From Psychroflexus tropicus DSM 15496 (GTDB lineage: Bacteria; Bacteroidota; Bacteroidia; Flavobacteriales; Flavobacteriaceae), in the NCBI RefSeq assembly GCF_000378765.1, contig NZ_KB905342.1, positions 248,001 to 312,000 of the forward strand: DNA of 64,000 nucleotides. Direction: 5' to 3'. The position numbers and the translations under genes were made by a program. The notes beneath the pieces were generated by a model. The model made no database searches, had not been told where the DNA came from, and saw only the letters and a list, made by a program, of their open reading frames with translations. Of the stretch, positions 36,271 to 44,772 are shown piece after piece; positions within the stretch are counted from its first letter, which is position 1; each line of letters opens with the position of its first letter.

Positions 36271-37008
36271 ATGAAAAAGATTCTGTCATATCCTTTCTCG
36301 GTAATTTTCTACTTGTTTTTTGGATTAACTCTTGTTGTGTTTCATATCTTACAATGGTTGTCGTTCAACTTATTTGGATATCAAGCTCATAAGAAAAGCG
36401 TCGATATTTTCAATTTCTTTCTCCTTAGATGTCTTAATCTGGTAGGAACTAGATTCAAGTATCAGAATACCTATCAGTTTGACCTTAATAGGCCACATAT
36501 TATAGTGTCTAATCACCAGAGCATGTTCGACATTCCCCCTATAATTTGGTACATGAGAGCATTGCACCCCAAGTTTATAAGTAAGAAAGAGCTAGCAAAA
36601 GGGATCCCGGGCATTTCTTATAATCTGAGGCACGGAGGATCAGTCTTAATCGACAGGAAGAATCCAGAACAGGCTATTGGGCAAATTCAAAAATTGGGAC
36701 AGTATATTTCAGAAACCAAACGCGCTGCTGTCATCTTTCCTGAGGGCACGAGAAGCAGAACAGGAGTTCCTAAAAGTTTTGCTTTTAACGGACTAAAAAC
36801 TTTATTTGAGGCTTGTCCAGAGGCTGTTGTTGTACCGGTGTGTGTGAATAGTTCCTGGAAACTCCAGCGTTTTGGTATGTTCCCTCTGGGAATGGGTGCT
36901 TTCTTAAACCTCGAAGTTTTACAGCCCTTGGAGGTAAAACATTACAAAGTAGAGGAACTTATCCCAAAAATTGAAAAAAGCATCGTTTCTAAGGTTAAAA
37001 TCGACTAA
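36271..37008 (+). CDS. plsC: 1-acyl-sn-glycerol-3-phosphate acyltransferase
   Basis: 245 residues from the ATG at 36271. It has a membrane helix near the N-terminus (about 8-33), then the acyltransferase blocks: HQSMFD (His82, Asp87; HX4D), the GGSVLIDRKNPEQA region, FPEGTRSRTG (about 156-165) and a VPVCVNSSW stretch. It acylates lysophosphatidate to phosphatidate in phospholipid synthesis. An HD-domain gene follows after 3 bp. Confidence 0.92.
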   Translation: MKKILSYPFSVIFYLFFGLTLVVFHILQWLSFNLFGYQAHKKSVDIFNFFLLRCLNLVGTRFKYQNTYQFDLNRPHIIVSNHQSMFDIPPIIWYMRALHPKFISKKELAKGIPGISYNLRHGGSVLIDRKNPEQAIGQIQKLGQYISETKRAAVIFPEGTRSRTGVPKSFAFNGLKTLFEACPEAVVVPVCVNSSWKLQRFGMFPLGMGAFLNLEVLQPLEVKHYKVEELIPKIEKSIVSKVKID

Positions 37009-37011
37009 TAT

Positions 37012-37665
37012 ATGGATACAGACCAGATCATATTGAATACTAAATCATTTGTACAGGATAAACTGAAAAATGCAGAAGGCGGTCACGATTGGTTTCATAT
37101 TTTGAGGGTTTACAACAATGCTTTACATATTTTAAAATCTGAAGAGGCAGACGCTCTAATTGTTCAGCTAAGCAGTCTGCTTCACGATATCGCAGACTCT
37201 AAGTTTCACGATGGCGATGAGAGTATTGGACCACGTGTCGCCCAAAACTTTTTAGAAAGCCAGTCGGTAAAGCCTAATATTATCGACCATGTTATCAACA
37301 TCATTAAAAATGTTTCTTACAAAGGAGGCCATAATACCTCTAGTTTTCATTCTGTAGAATTGGATATCGTCCAGGATGCAGATCGTCTGGATGCTATTGG
37401 AGCCATAGGAATTGCAAGAACTTTCAATTTTGGTGGTTTTAAAAACAACCCTATTTACGACCCTGATGTACCGCCTAAGTCAAATCAATCTAAAAAAGAG
37501 TACAAAAAATCAAATTCTCCAACTATCAATCATTTTTACGAGAAACTCCTTCTCCTAAAAGATAAAATAAACACCAAATCTGCGCTGAAAATTGCTGAAA
37601 AACGACATGCCTTTATGGAGGATTATCTAGAGCAGTTTTATGCAGAATGGGATGGTCATTTGTAA
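37012..37665 (+). CDS. HD-domain phosphohydrolase
   Basis: 217 residues. The metal site is His25 (GHDWFHILRV), His58-Asp59 (LLHDIADSKF) and an aspartate in VQDADRLDAIG (about 124). The family (YedJ-like) covers nucleotide phosphatases and phosphodiesterases; the substrate is unknown. The C-terminal third is helical and charged. It is co-directional with plsC (3-bp gap) and converges on pdeM with one base between stops. Confidence 0.85.
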   Translation: MDTDQIILNTKSFVQDKLKNAEGGHDWFHILRVYNNALHILKSEEADALIVQLSSLLHDIADSKFHDGDESIGPRVAQNFLESQSVKPNIIDHVINIIKNVSYKGGHNTSSFHSVELDIVQDADRLDAIGAIGIARTFNFGGFKNNPIYDPDVPPKSNQSKKEYKKSNSPTINHFYEKLLLLKDKINTKSALKIAEKRHAFMEDYLEQFYAEWDGHL

Positions 37666-37666
37666 C

Positions 37667-38296
37667 TTAATTAACAGAATGAACAACATCTTCAGACAAA
37701 ACATAGACCTTCTCCTCTTCCTCAGGTTCGATGAGAAAAAGACCGGTGAAGGCCCCAAAGGCTGGTAAAATCAATTGGTATTTACGCTTGTAAAAGCAGG
37801 ATAATTTAAGGTGCTGTCGGCCCATGCCTACCAGCCTGTAGCCAGGGTGTAAATGCCCGCAAATGTTATAAAAATTTGGCTTTTCTTCAGGATGATGGGT
37901 TAAGAATATGGCATCAACAAACAATTCTTTTACAACTTTAAAACCGATATCTTCAAACTGGTAGTGAGGTATAATATCATGATTGCCAACAATTAAAGTC
38001 ATATCTACAGTTTGATGTTCAACCCAATTTTTAAAGCGTTCCCAGTCTTTGTTTTGGGTAGAATGAAATAAATCTCCCAAAAAAATTAAGGCTTTGGGAT
38101 CAAATTCTTTAAGAACTATATTTAATTTTTTGAAATTTTCTAGCCCTACCCGACTTGGTAAAGCACTTCCGTTTTTCCTAAAGTGATCCACTTTACCAAA
38201 ATGAACATCAGCGATTAATAGGGCTTCTCGAGATGGCCAGTATAAGCAACCGCTTGAATGCATTATAAATTCTTGATCTCCGTAGTTGAGTTTCAA
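37667..38296 (-). CDS. pdeM: Ligase-associated DNA-damage-response endonuclease PdeM
   Basis: 209-residue calcineurin-like phosphoesterase. Motifs: ADVHFGK (about 29-35), GDLFH (about 74-78), VGNHD (about 103-107), THHP and GHLHPG (about 145-150). N-terminal FIMHSSGCLYWPSREALLIADVHFGKVDHFRKNG matches PdeM, a nuclease usually encoded with a DNA ligase and a Lhr-like helicase; those partners are not adjacent here. The start is TTG: the frame is closed 12 bases upstream and has no ATG before the first motif. Confidence 0.87.
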   Translation of the reverse strand: MKLNYGDQEFIMHSSGCLYWPSREALLIADVHFGKVDHFRKNGSALPSRVGLENFKKLNIVLKEFDPKALIFLGDLFHSTQNKDWERFKNWVEHQTVDMTLIVGNHDIIPHYQFEDIGFKVVKELFVDAIFLTHHPEEKPNFYNICGHLHPGYRLVGMGRQHLKLSCFYKRKYQLILPAFGAFTGLFLIEPEEEEKVYVLSEDVVHSVN

Positions 38297-38339
38297 ATTA
38301 GTGTATTAAATGGATTAAACTTGAAATATAACTTTTGAA

Positions 38340-39695
38340 TTAACTATTCACTCGGGAAGTAAATTGCTTTAGCTTTCCACTTTCTGAGCGTTCCAGCTCG
38401 TCCTTTTTTTCGAAAAACACACCAAGTCCTTTTTCTAGATAAGTTTCTATGGCCTTAGTAATATTTTCTTTTTGATGTGAACTTAATTCAACTTCAGCCT
38501 TATATTGAATTACAAATTTAGACAAGTCTGTTTGAATTATTTTAATTTCTTTGACTATTCCTGAATCTTCAATAACCGATTTCGTAACATAGTAAAAACT
38601 TAATGCAGGTACTTTTTTTCCACTTGGTAAGACAGCAAACTCATTGGTTCTACCCGTTAGCGATTTTAAAATCAATTTTCCAGGAGCAGACTTTTCATCT
38701 ATTACTCCCCTATCACCGATGTTATAGCGAATAAAGGGGTGAGCCTTGTTGTAAAGTGAGGTGATGACAATATTACCTTCTTCTCCATAGGGCAAAGCCT
38801 TACCACTGTTGTCTACTACTTCAACGTAAAGAGTCTTAGTATTGAGGAGCCACTCTCCTGTGGTATTTTCGAAAGCAATCACATCTAGTTCACTGGCACC
38901 GTATTCGTTGACAATCATCACTCCAAGTTGTTGTTCTAATAGCGCTCGATCATCATCAAACAGCATTTCACTGGTAGTTATACAAAGTTTTAGACTGGGA
39001 CATACGTCTTTTAAAATGATATTTTGGTCGCGTAAGAACTTAGCAAACAAAACAATAGAGCTGGTATAGCCGTTGATATAATCAAAGGGCTTTGTTTTAA
39101 ATAGTTGTAAAAAATTATGGAGGTTTTCAACAGATAAATCAAAAATATCTAGACGATGCCTGTTAGCAAGCAGATCCTTGAGTCGTTCTTTTTGGTGACC
39201 CACAAAACCTTTGGGAATCCCGTAAAATCTAGCTTCAAGCGATGCATTCATATCTATTCCATGTTGCTGGTATAACCACATAATATGAGCCCAGGTTAAA
39301 GCATGTGCATACTTGTCTTTTGCAAAAATGAAGGGATTCCCACTGGATCCTGAAGTTTTATTAATAAAAACCTTAGACGTTTTAAAGTCCTTACTTAGGC
39401 GGTCTTTAAGGGGTTTCTGCAGATCGGCTTTGGTCATGATTGGCAATTGGTTCCAGTCCTCAAAGGACTCTAACTGGGCAAAAGCAGCGTAACTCGGATT
39501 ATGAGTTAAATGATAATTGACAATTTCATTTCGTCTCGATCTCAAATGCATCTCCATGTCTTCATCTGGAATAGCTAAAAGAGATTTGAATTCTCTTTCA
39601 GCTTTACGAATAGGAAATCCTTTGAGGCTTAAAATTTTTTTGAATCGATTCACAGAAATTTCAGTGCTTTCATTGGCGAAGCAATTTACAAACAT
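38340..39695 (-). CDS. Adenylate-forming enzyme, phenylacetate-CoA ligase/CapK family
   Basis: 451 residues of the PaaK/CapK group of AMP-binding enzymes: phosphate loop KTSGSSGNPFIFAKD (about 113-127), an EYGASELD motif (about 262-269), NIGDRGVID and the hinge region GRTNEFAVLPSGKKVP. It activates a carboxylic acid as the adenylate and may transfer it to CoA or a carrier. No acyl carrier or paa gene is adjacent, so the substrate is unknown; CapK-like members often act in surface polysaccharide or quorum-signal pathways. It diverges from purD with only 34 bp between start codons. Confidence 0.82.
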   Translation of the reverse strand: MFVNCFANESTEISVNRFKKILSLKGFPIRKAEREFKSLLAIPDEDMEMHLRSRRNEIVNYHLTHNPSYAAFAQLESFEDWNQLPIMTKADLQKPLKDRLSKDFKTSKVFINKTSGSSGNPFIFAKDKYAHALTWAHIMWLYQQHGIDMNASLEARFYGIPKGFVGHQKERLKDLLANRHRLDIFDLSVENLHNFLQLFKTKPFDYINGYTSSIVLFAKFLRDQNIILKDVCPSLKLCITTSEMLFDDDRALLEQQLGVMIVNEYGASELDVIAFENTTGEWLLNTKTLYVEVVDNSGKALPYGEEGNIVITSLYNKAHPFIRYNIGDRGVIDEKSAPGKLILKSLTGRTNEFAVLPSGKKVPALSFYYVTKSVIEDSGIVKEIKIIQTDLSKFVIQYKAEVELSSHQKENITKAIETYLEKGLGVFFEKKDELERSESGKLKQFTSRVNS

Positions 39696-39696
39696 T

Positions 39697-39704
39697 TACT
39701 TTTG
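39697..39704 (+). promoter_or_regulatory. Candidate -7 promoter box of purD
   Basis: TACTTTTG matches TAnnTTTG, 25 bases before the purD ATG, and abuts the start codon of the divergent AMP-binding gene. Any -33 element must lie within that coding sequence. Confidence 0.45.
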
Positions 39705-39729
39705 ACACCTAATCTAAGCTTACAATCTC

Positions 39730-41004
39730 ATGAACGTTTTGATACTAGGTAGCGGTGGACGCGAACATACTTTAGCCCAAAAGATTTCAGAAAGTACAAA
39801 GTGTAACAATTTATACGTGGCTCCAGGAAATGCGGGGACACTGCATTGTGCTAAAAACTTACAGCTGGACATTCTCAACTTTCAAGAGGTTGCAGACTGC
39901 ATCAAAACACATGACATCGACATGATGGTTGTGGGACCTGAGGCTCCTCTTGTGGAGGGCATAAAAGATTATTTCGACAGTCTTACAGAATTCTCAGACC
40001 TTAAGATAATTGGCCCATCTAAAAGAGGCGCTGAACTTGAAGGGAGCAAAGAACGCGCAAAAGAGTTTATGAAAGCTCACAAGGTGCCTACAGCTGCTTA
40101 TCAAAGTTTTGATCAAGCAAGCTTAGAAGAAGGTAAAACCTTTTTAAAAACGATGACTCCTCCCTATGTTCTTAAGGCAGATGGTCTTGCAGGAGGAAAA
40201 GGAGTATTGATCTTAAGTGATATTGAAGAAGCTCAGCAGGAGTTGGAACATATGCTAACCAAAAATAAGTTTGGAAAAGCTTCGGAAAAAGTGGTGATCG
40301 AAGAGTTTTTGGACGGTATTGAACTTAGCGTATTTGTTCTGACCGATGGTAAAAATTACCTCACACTCCCTAATGCAAAGGATTATAAGCGTATAGGCGA
40401 AGGTGATACTGGGCTCAACACTGGTGGTATGGGCGCCATTTCTCCTGTGCCATTTGCAGATGATGAGTTCATGCGTAAAGTAGAGGAAAGAATCGTAAAA
40501 CCGAGTATAGAAGGACTTCAAAAAGAGCAAATTGATTTTACTGGGTTCTTGTTTATCGGTTTGATGAAAGTTGATAATGATCCTTATGTAGTTGAGTATA
40601 ACGTAAGAATGGGAGATCCTGAAACTGAAGTGGTGATTCCTAGAATCAAAAGTGATTTCCTGGACGTGCTTGATAAAACATCACAAGGCAAAATAAATGA
40701 GGCAGAACTCATCATCGACTCAAGATCTGCTGCTACAGTCATGTTGGTCTCTGGAGGCTATCCAGAAGCTTATGAAAAAGGTAAGACCATTACTGGCTTA
40801 GATGAAACTCAAGGTGTGTTTGTCTGCCATGCAGGAACCAAAACAGAAAACGACCAGGTTTTTACAAACGGTGGTCGTGTAATTGCTGTGACTGCCTTCG
40901 GTAATACGTTTCAAGAAGCTTTAGAAATAGCTTACCAAAAGGCAGATAAAATAAATTTTGAAAAAAAATACTTCAGAAAAGATCTTGGAAAAGACCTAAT
41001 CTAA
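39730..41004 (+). CDS. purD: Phosphoribosylamine-glycine ligase
   Basis: 424 residues, normal for PurD. An ATP-grasp enzyme that makes glycinamide ribonucleotide, the second step of purine synthesis. It starts MNVLILGSGGREHTLAQKI, with VGPEAPLVEGI (about 74-84), KADGLAGGKGV (about 143-153) and the metal/ATP-binding YNVRMGDPETE (about 289-299). Its last 9 bases overlap the end of the convergent small membrane-protein gene. Confidence 0.96.
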   Translation: MNVLILGSGGREHTLAQKISESTKCNNLYVAPGNAGTLHCAKNLQLDILNFQEVADCIKTHDIDMMVVGPEAPLVEGIKDYFDSLTEFSDLKIIGPSKRGAELEGSKERAKEFMKAHKVPTAAYQSFDQASLEEGKTFLKTMTPPYVLKADGLAGGKGVLILSDIEEAQQELEHMLTKNKFGKASEKVVIEEFLDGIELSVFVLTDGKNYLTLPNAKDYKRIGEGDTGLNTGGMGAISPVPFADDEFMRKVEERIVKPSIEGLQKEQIDFTGFLFIGLMKVDNDPYVVEYNVRMGDPETEVVIPRIKSDFLDVLDKTSQGKINEAELIIDSRSAATVMLVSGGYPEAYEKGKTITGLDETQGVFVCHAGTKTENDQVFTNGGRVIAVTAFGNTFQEALEIAYQKADKINFEKKYFRKDLGKDLI

Positions 41005-41244
41005 TTCGGCATCTTTACCTAAAAAGGAGTGAGCTTTTACGCTCTTATCTTCCTGATCATTTTCGTCAAAACTTTTGAGCTGTTTCATCCAATATAGAAA
41101 AGCTACAAAAACGATAAGGACAAATACGAAGTTTAATCCATTGGCAGCCCACCAAGAATCGTCTTGCAATTCTCTTAGTGCATCTAAAGGCAAAAACAAA
41201 ACATCTTCAAATAAACTTGCAATACCTTCAAAAAAATCCTTCAT
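40996..41244 (-). CDS. Small membrane protein (DUF6341-like)
   Basis: 82 residues with an amphipathic N-terminal helix (FFEGIASLFEDVLFLPLDALREL), one membrane helix (about 36-54, NFVFVLIVFVAFLYWM) and an acidic C-terminal tail. A conserved WWAANGLNF precedes the helix. I associate it with Flavobacteriia family DUF6341. The function is unknown. Its 3' end overlaps purD by 9 bp tail to tail, and it diverges from the DUF6427-like gene across a 46-bp gap that holds a palindrome. Confidence 0.72.
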   Translation of the reverse strand: MKDFFEGIASLFEDVLFLPLDALRELQDDSWWAANGLNFVFVLIVFVAFLYWMKQLKSFDENDQEDKSVKAHSFLGKDAELD

Positions 41245-41262
41245 GACTGTGTTATATTATAT

Positions 41263-41279
41263 TTACTTTGCAAAAGTAA
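41263..41279. promoter_or_regulatory. 7+3+7 palindrome with opposed -7-like boxes
   Basis: TTACTTT (41263-41269), GCA, AAAGTAA (41273-41279) form a perfect inverted repeat. On the minus strand it contains TACTTTTG (41271-41278), a perfect -7 box for the DUF6341-like gene; on the plus strand TACTTTG (41264-41270), one T short, faces the DUF6427-like gene. Either back-to-back promoters or an operator. Confidence 0.5.
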
Positions 41280-41290
41280 TAAAATAGACC

Positions 41291-42220
41291 ATGTTAACAA
41301 GACTTTTTAGTCATTCAAAACCTATTGCTTATGCTATTCTTAGCATACTTTTTATCATGGCATTTTTTACGGAGAATTTCATCTCATCAAAAGTGGAGGT
41401 GGATACTACATTTGTCTTAAGTAAGATTGGTGTTCTAATTGTATTCTTACTGATTTTGTTTCTACTTAACTTTATGGTAAAGCGGAATAAAATTCACCAA
41501 CAGCACACCTATGCTATATCTAGTTTTGTCTTGTTAATCATTGCTTTTCCGGATATCTTAAGGTCGGTAGAATTTATTGTAGGCTATCTTTTCTTATTGC
41601 TCTCCTTCCGAAGGATTTTAAGCCTTAAAAACAATACCAATATCAAGCAAAAAATTTTTGATGCTAGTCTTTTTCTTTCTATTTCTATTTGGTTTGTGCC
41701 AATGCATTGGTTATTTGCAGTAGTCATCTATTTTGGGATTATACTCTACGTTTCTCAAAACTACAGGCACTTTATAATTCCATTTGTTGGCTTATCTGTT
41801 GGGATTGTTATTCATCTCTGTTTTTTTCTATTACTCAAAAATGAATGGACCTCACTGTCTTTTTATTTTCCAAACTTTAACGGCGTCCAAGGTCTTTTTT
41901 CTGATTTTAAGTATAATATTTTATTGTCTTTAATTTTGTTTGTCTTGGTTTGGGTTTTATTTCAATTGCCTTCCATCTATAGCAGAGCCAAACTCCACGA
42001 AAGGGAAAGCCTTAGCCTTATCCTTTTCTTTTTATTTATTTCTATTCTCGTTGTATTGGTGAACAATACTCTTATTTCTAAGGACGCTGTTTATTTAATT
42101 TTTCCACTAAGTATTTTGATAGGCAATTATTTCCAATTGAATTCCACCAAAAAATGGATTAAAGAAAGCATATATATTTTGTTTATCTCTGGTATTATTT
42201 TTTCTGCCATTTATTCTTAA
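41291..42220 (+). CDS. Multi-spanning membrane protein (DUF6427-like)
   Basis: 309 residues, about 8-9 hydrophobic helices, very rich in Phe/Leu/Ile; short basic loops and no large soluble domain. It matches my recollection of DUF6427, a Flavobacteriia family found beside purD. The function is unknown; O-antigen ligase-like or polymer-export proteins have similar layouts, but no diagnostic motif is visible. It is co-directional with the DUF4254-GT9 pair, though that pair seems to have its own promoter box. Confidence 0.68.
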   Translation: MLTRLFSHSKPIAYAILSILFIMAFFTENFISSKVEVDTTFVLSKIGVLIVFLLILFLLNFMVKRNKIHQQHTYAISSFVLLIIAFPDILRSVEFIVGYLFLLLSFRRILSLKNNTNIKQKIFDASLFLSISIWFVPMHWLFAVVIYFGIILYVSQNYRHFIIPFVGLSVGIVIHLCFFLLLKNEWTSLSFYFPNFNGVQGLFSDFKYNILLSLILFVLVWVLFQLPSIYSRAKLHERESLSLILFFLFISILVVLVNNTLISKDAVYLIFPLSILIGNYFQLNSTKKWIKESIYILFISGIIFSAIYS

Positions 42221-42260
42221 AGACTAGATCTAATGAAAAGTCTGTTTTAAAAACACTTGG

Positions 42261-42268
42261 TATATTTG
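42261..42268 (+). promoter_or_regulatory. Candidate -7 promoter box of the DUF4254-GT9 pair
   Basis: TATATTTG matches TAnnTTTG perfectly, 21 bases before the ATG at 42290. Confidence 0.48.
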
Positions 42269-42289
42269 TAACCAATCAAAACTAAATTT

Positions 42290-42898
42290 ATGTTTTCTGA
42301 AAAAGCGAATAGAGTATTTCAAGACGTGATCGAAACTTACCACATTAAAGATAATGTAAACCAGGAGTTTAAAAATCCATTTGATAAGAATGAAACTCTT
42401 ATTGAACATCTTCTCTATAGAAAATGTTGGATAGATACTGTACAGTGGCACTATGAAGATCTCATTCGTGATCCACAAATCTCTCCAGAAGAGGCATTGG
42501 TTTTGAAAAGAAAAATTGACGCTTCCAACCAGGACAGAACAGACACTGTAGAATATATAGACAGTTATTTCCTCGATCTTTTTAAATCTATAGAGCCTAA
42601 AGAGAATGCTAAGATCAATACCGAAAGTCCTGCCTGGGGCATAGATAGACTATCTATTCTCGCACTCAAAATTTATCATATGAATGAAGAGGCTAATAGG
42701 AAAGATGCCTCAGAAAAACATCAAATGGCTTGTAAAGCTAAGCTTAACGTGCTGCTGGAGCAACAAAAAGATTTATCTCTAGCTATCGATCAGCTTCTTG
42801 AGGACATTAAAGTAGGTGATAAATATATGAAAGTCTACAAGCAGATGAAGATGTATAATGACGACGAGATGAATCCAGTATTGAGAAGCAAACAATAA
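42290..42898 (+). CDS. DUF4254 domain protein
   Basis: 202-residue, mainly helical, charged cytosolic protein without recognised catalytic motif. Conserved-looking segments are NPFDKNETLIEHLLYRKCWIDTVQWHYEDLIRDP and NTESPAWGIDRLSILALKIYHM, which fit DUF4254. Its stop directly abuts the ATG of the family 9 glycosyltransferase (no gap), so tight coupling is likely and a role in LPS/glycan assembly with it is a fair inference; the biochemical function is unknown. Confidence 0.8.
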   Translation: MFSEKANRVFQDVIETYHIKDNVNQEFKNPFDKNETLIEHLLYRKCWIDTVQWHYEDLIRDPQISPEEALVLKRKIDASNQDRTDTVEYIDSYFLDLFKSIEPKENAKINTESPAWGIDRLSILALKIYHMNEEANRKDASEKHQMACKAKLNVLLEQQKDLSLAIDQLLEDIKVGDKYMKVYKQMKMYNDDEMNPVLRSKQ

Positions 42899-43939
42899 AT
42901 GAAACGTCCTAGCCACATTCTTGTGATAAGACTATCTGCCATGGGAGATGTTGCTATTACGGTTCCTGTTATTACACATTTACTAAAGACTTATCCAGAC
43001 CTCAAAGTAACCGTCTTAACTAAGCCCTTTTTTGCTCATCTATTTTCACATCTAGACAGAGTTAATATTGTAAAAGCCGAAGTCAAGCTGAAACATAAGG
43101 GAATTTCCGGCTTATGGGTGCTAGCTAAACAATTACATCGGCTCGATATTGATTCTGTAGCAGACTTGCACAATGTTCTTAGGTCGAGAATTCTGTGTGG
43201 CTTTATGAAAATTCTTGGACACGACTACTACAGGATAGATAAGGGCCGAAGGGATAAAAGGGCATTAACGAGATCTCAAAATAAAGTTTTAAAACCTTTA
43301 AAACCTACACACAGACGATACGCCGATGTCTTTAAAAAATTAAATTTGCCCTTAGATTCAGGCTTTACCATAGAAAAGCGTCCATTAGATCTTTCTGAAA
43401 GAATCAAGTCCCGACCTGACCTAGACACATCAAAAAAATGGATTGGAATAGCTCCTTTTGCAGCTCATTCTCCAAAGCAGTATCCTATCAAATTAATGAA
43501 AAAAGTCATATCTGAACTTGCAAGGCAAGGAGACATTCAGGTTTTATTATTTGGTGGTGGCAAAAAAGAAATTAAAAAGCTTAATTCCTTGGCCTCTGAT
43601 GTGAATTCCTGTTATTGCGTTGCAGGAGAATTTAGTTTTCCCGAGGAGCTGAAATTGATTTCTAATTTGAAAGTCATGCTGTCTATGGATAGTGGCAATG
43701 GTCATTTAGCGGCTATGTTTGGTGTGGATGTCATAACGCTATGGGGGGCAACTCATCCCTATGCAGGCTTCGCCCCCTATGGTCAACGAGAAGAATTACA
43801 ATTGCTCCCAGATTTAAAAAAATATCCATTACTTCCCACTTCTATTTATGGTAATAAAAAAGTGAAAGCTTACAAAAAAGTTATGGAAGACATCAAGCCT
43901 GAAGATGTAATAGAGGCCGTGAAGCAAGTCACGAATTGA
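42899..43939 (+). CDS. Family 9 glycosyltransferase (heptosyltransferase-like)
   Basis: 346 residues, GT-B fold. The N-terminal VIRLSAMGDVAITVPVI (about 8-24) and C-terminal MLSMDSGNGHLAAMFGVDVITLWG (about 260-283) with APFAAHSPKQYP (about 181-192) are the GT9 nucleotide-sugar/acceptor motifs of LPS core heptosyltransferases. The sugar donor cannot be fixed; Bacteroidota enzymes of this family may not use ADP-heptose. It is likely cytosolic, at the inner membrane, acting on lipid A-core or a related glycolipid. Confidence 0.88.
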   Translation: MKRPSHILVIRLSAMGDVAITVPVITHLLKTYPDLKVTVLTKPFFAHLFSHLDRVNIVKAEVKLKHKGISGLWVLAKQLHRLDIDSVADLHNVLRSRILCGFMKILGHDYYRIDKGRRDKRALTRSQNKVLKPLKPTHRRYADVFKKLNLPLDSGFTIEKRPLDLSERIKSRPDLDTSKKWIGIAPFAAHSPKQYPIKLMKKVISELARQGDIQVLLFGGGKKEIKKLNSLASDVNSCYCVAGEFSFPEELKLISNLKVMLSMDSGNGHLAAMFGVDVITLWGATHPYAGFAPYGQREELQLLPDLKKYPLLPTSIYGNKKVKAYKKVMEDIKPEDVIEAVKQVTN

Positions 43940-43940
43940 A

Positions 43941-43974
43941 ACAAAAAAAACTGCCTTAGAAGGCAGTTTTTTTT
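43941..43974. terminator. Bidirectional terminator between GT9 gene and sod
   Basis: A 10-bp stem (43947-43956 with 43961-43970) with a 4-nt loop lies between an eight-A run and an eight-T run, ending both convergent units. Confidence 0.92.
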
Positions 43975-43992
43975 CAATTCAGTTCGTCAATC

Positions 43993-44601
43993 TTATTTAT
44001 TTTCAGAAAAACGCTTGGATACTTCTTCCCAATTAATCACATTGAAAAAAGCATTTATATATTCTGGTCTTTTGTTTTGATAATTCAAGTAGTAGGCATG
44101 CTCCCAAACATCAATACCTAAAATTGGAGTTCCTCCACAACCTACATTTGGCATCAACGGATTGTCTTGATTTGCGGTAGAGCATACTTCCAATTGACCA
44201 CCGTTATGAACACAAAGCCAAGCCCATCCAGAACCAAACTGTCCGGCTGCTGCTTTTGAGAATTCATCTTTAAAAGCTTCAAAAGAACCAAAAGCTTTAT
44301 CAATTGCAGAAGCTAACTCTCCTGAAGGTTTTCCTCCACCATCTGGAGACATCACTTTCCAAAATAGGCTGTGATTGTAAAAGCCTCCACCATTATTCCT
44401 TACTGCAGTATTGGACAAATCAAGATTGATCAATAAGTTATCAATCGTTTTACCTTCAAGGTCTGTGCCTTCTATTGCATTATTTAATTTTGAAGTATAT
44501 CCAGCATGGTGCTTACCATGATGAATTTCCATAGTTTTTTGATCGATATGTGGCTCAAGAGCATCGTGAGCGTAATCTAATTTTGGTAATTCAAAAGCCA
44601 T
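43993..44601 (-). CDS. sodA: Superoxide dismutase (Mn/Fe family, Mn-type pattern)
   Basis: 202 residues. The metal ligands are His27 (IHHGKHH), His77 ([11 protein letters not shown]), Asp164 and His168 (DVWEHAYY). The GGGFYNH segment (Gly at the position where Fe-SODs have Gln) together with Gln145 in STANQDNP is the pattern of Mn enzymes, although cambialistic use cannot be excluded. No signal peptide, so cytosolic. A perfect -7 box lies 31 bases upstream. Confidence 0.93.
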   Translation of the reverse strand: MAFELPKLDYAHDALEPHIDQKTMEIHHGKHHAGYTSKLNNAIEGTDLEGKTIDNLLINLDLSNTAVRNNGGGFYNHSLFWKVMSPDGGGKPSGELASAIDKAFGSFEAFKDEFSKAAAGQFGSGWAWLCVHNGGQLEVCSTANQDNPLMPNVGCGGTPILGIDVWEHAYYLNYQNKRPEYINAFFNVINWEEVSKRFSENK

Positions 44602-44632
44602 AAGTATAGTATTTTTGTTAATTTGATAATTT

Positions 44633-44640
44633 CAAAAGTA
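44633..44640 (-). promoter_or_regulatory. Candidate -7 promoter box of sod
   Basis: The minus strand reads TACTTTTG, a perfect TAnnTTTG, 31 bases before the ATG at 44601. Confidence 0.45.
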
Positions 44641-44772
44641 ACTATTAAGACTTTGTTTATGAATAATTTGATGTTATTATTTACTTAAAAACAAGGTAAA
44701 AATCAAGTTTAAAGCGATCTACAATTCAATTCCGAAATGTTTAATTTTACTGGATTATTATAAACTTCAAGC

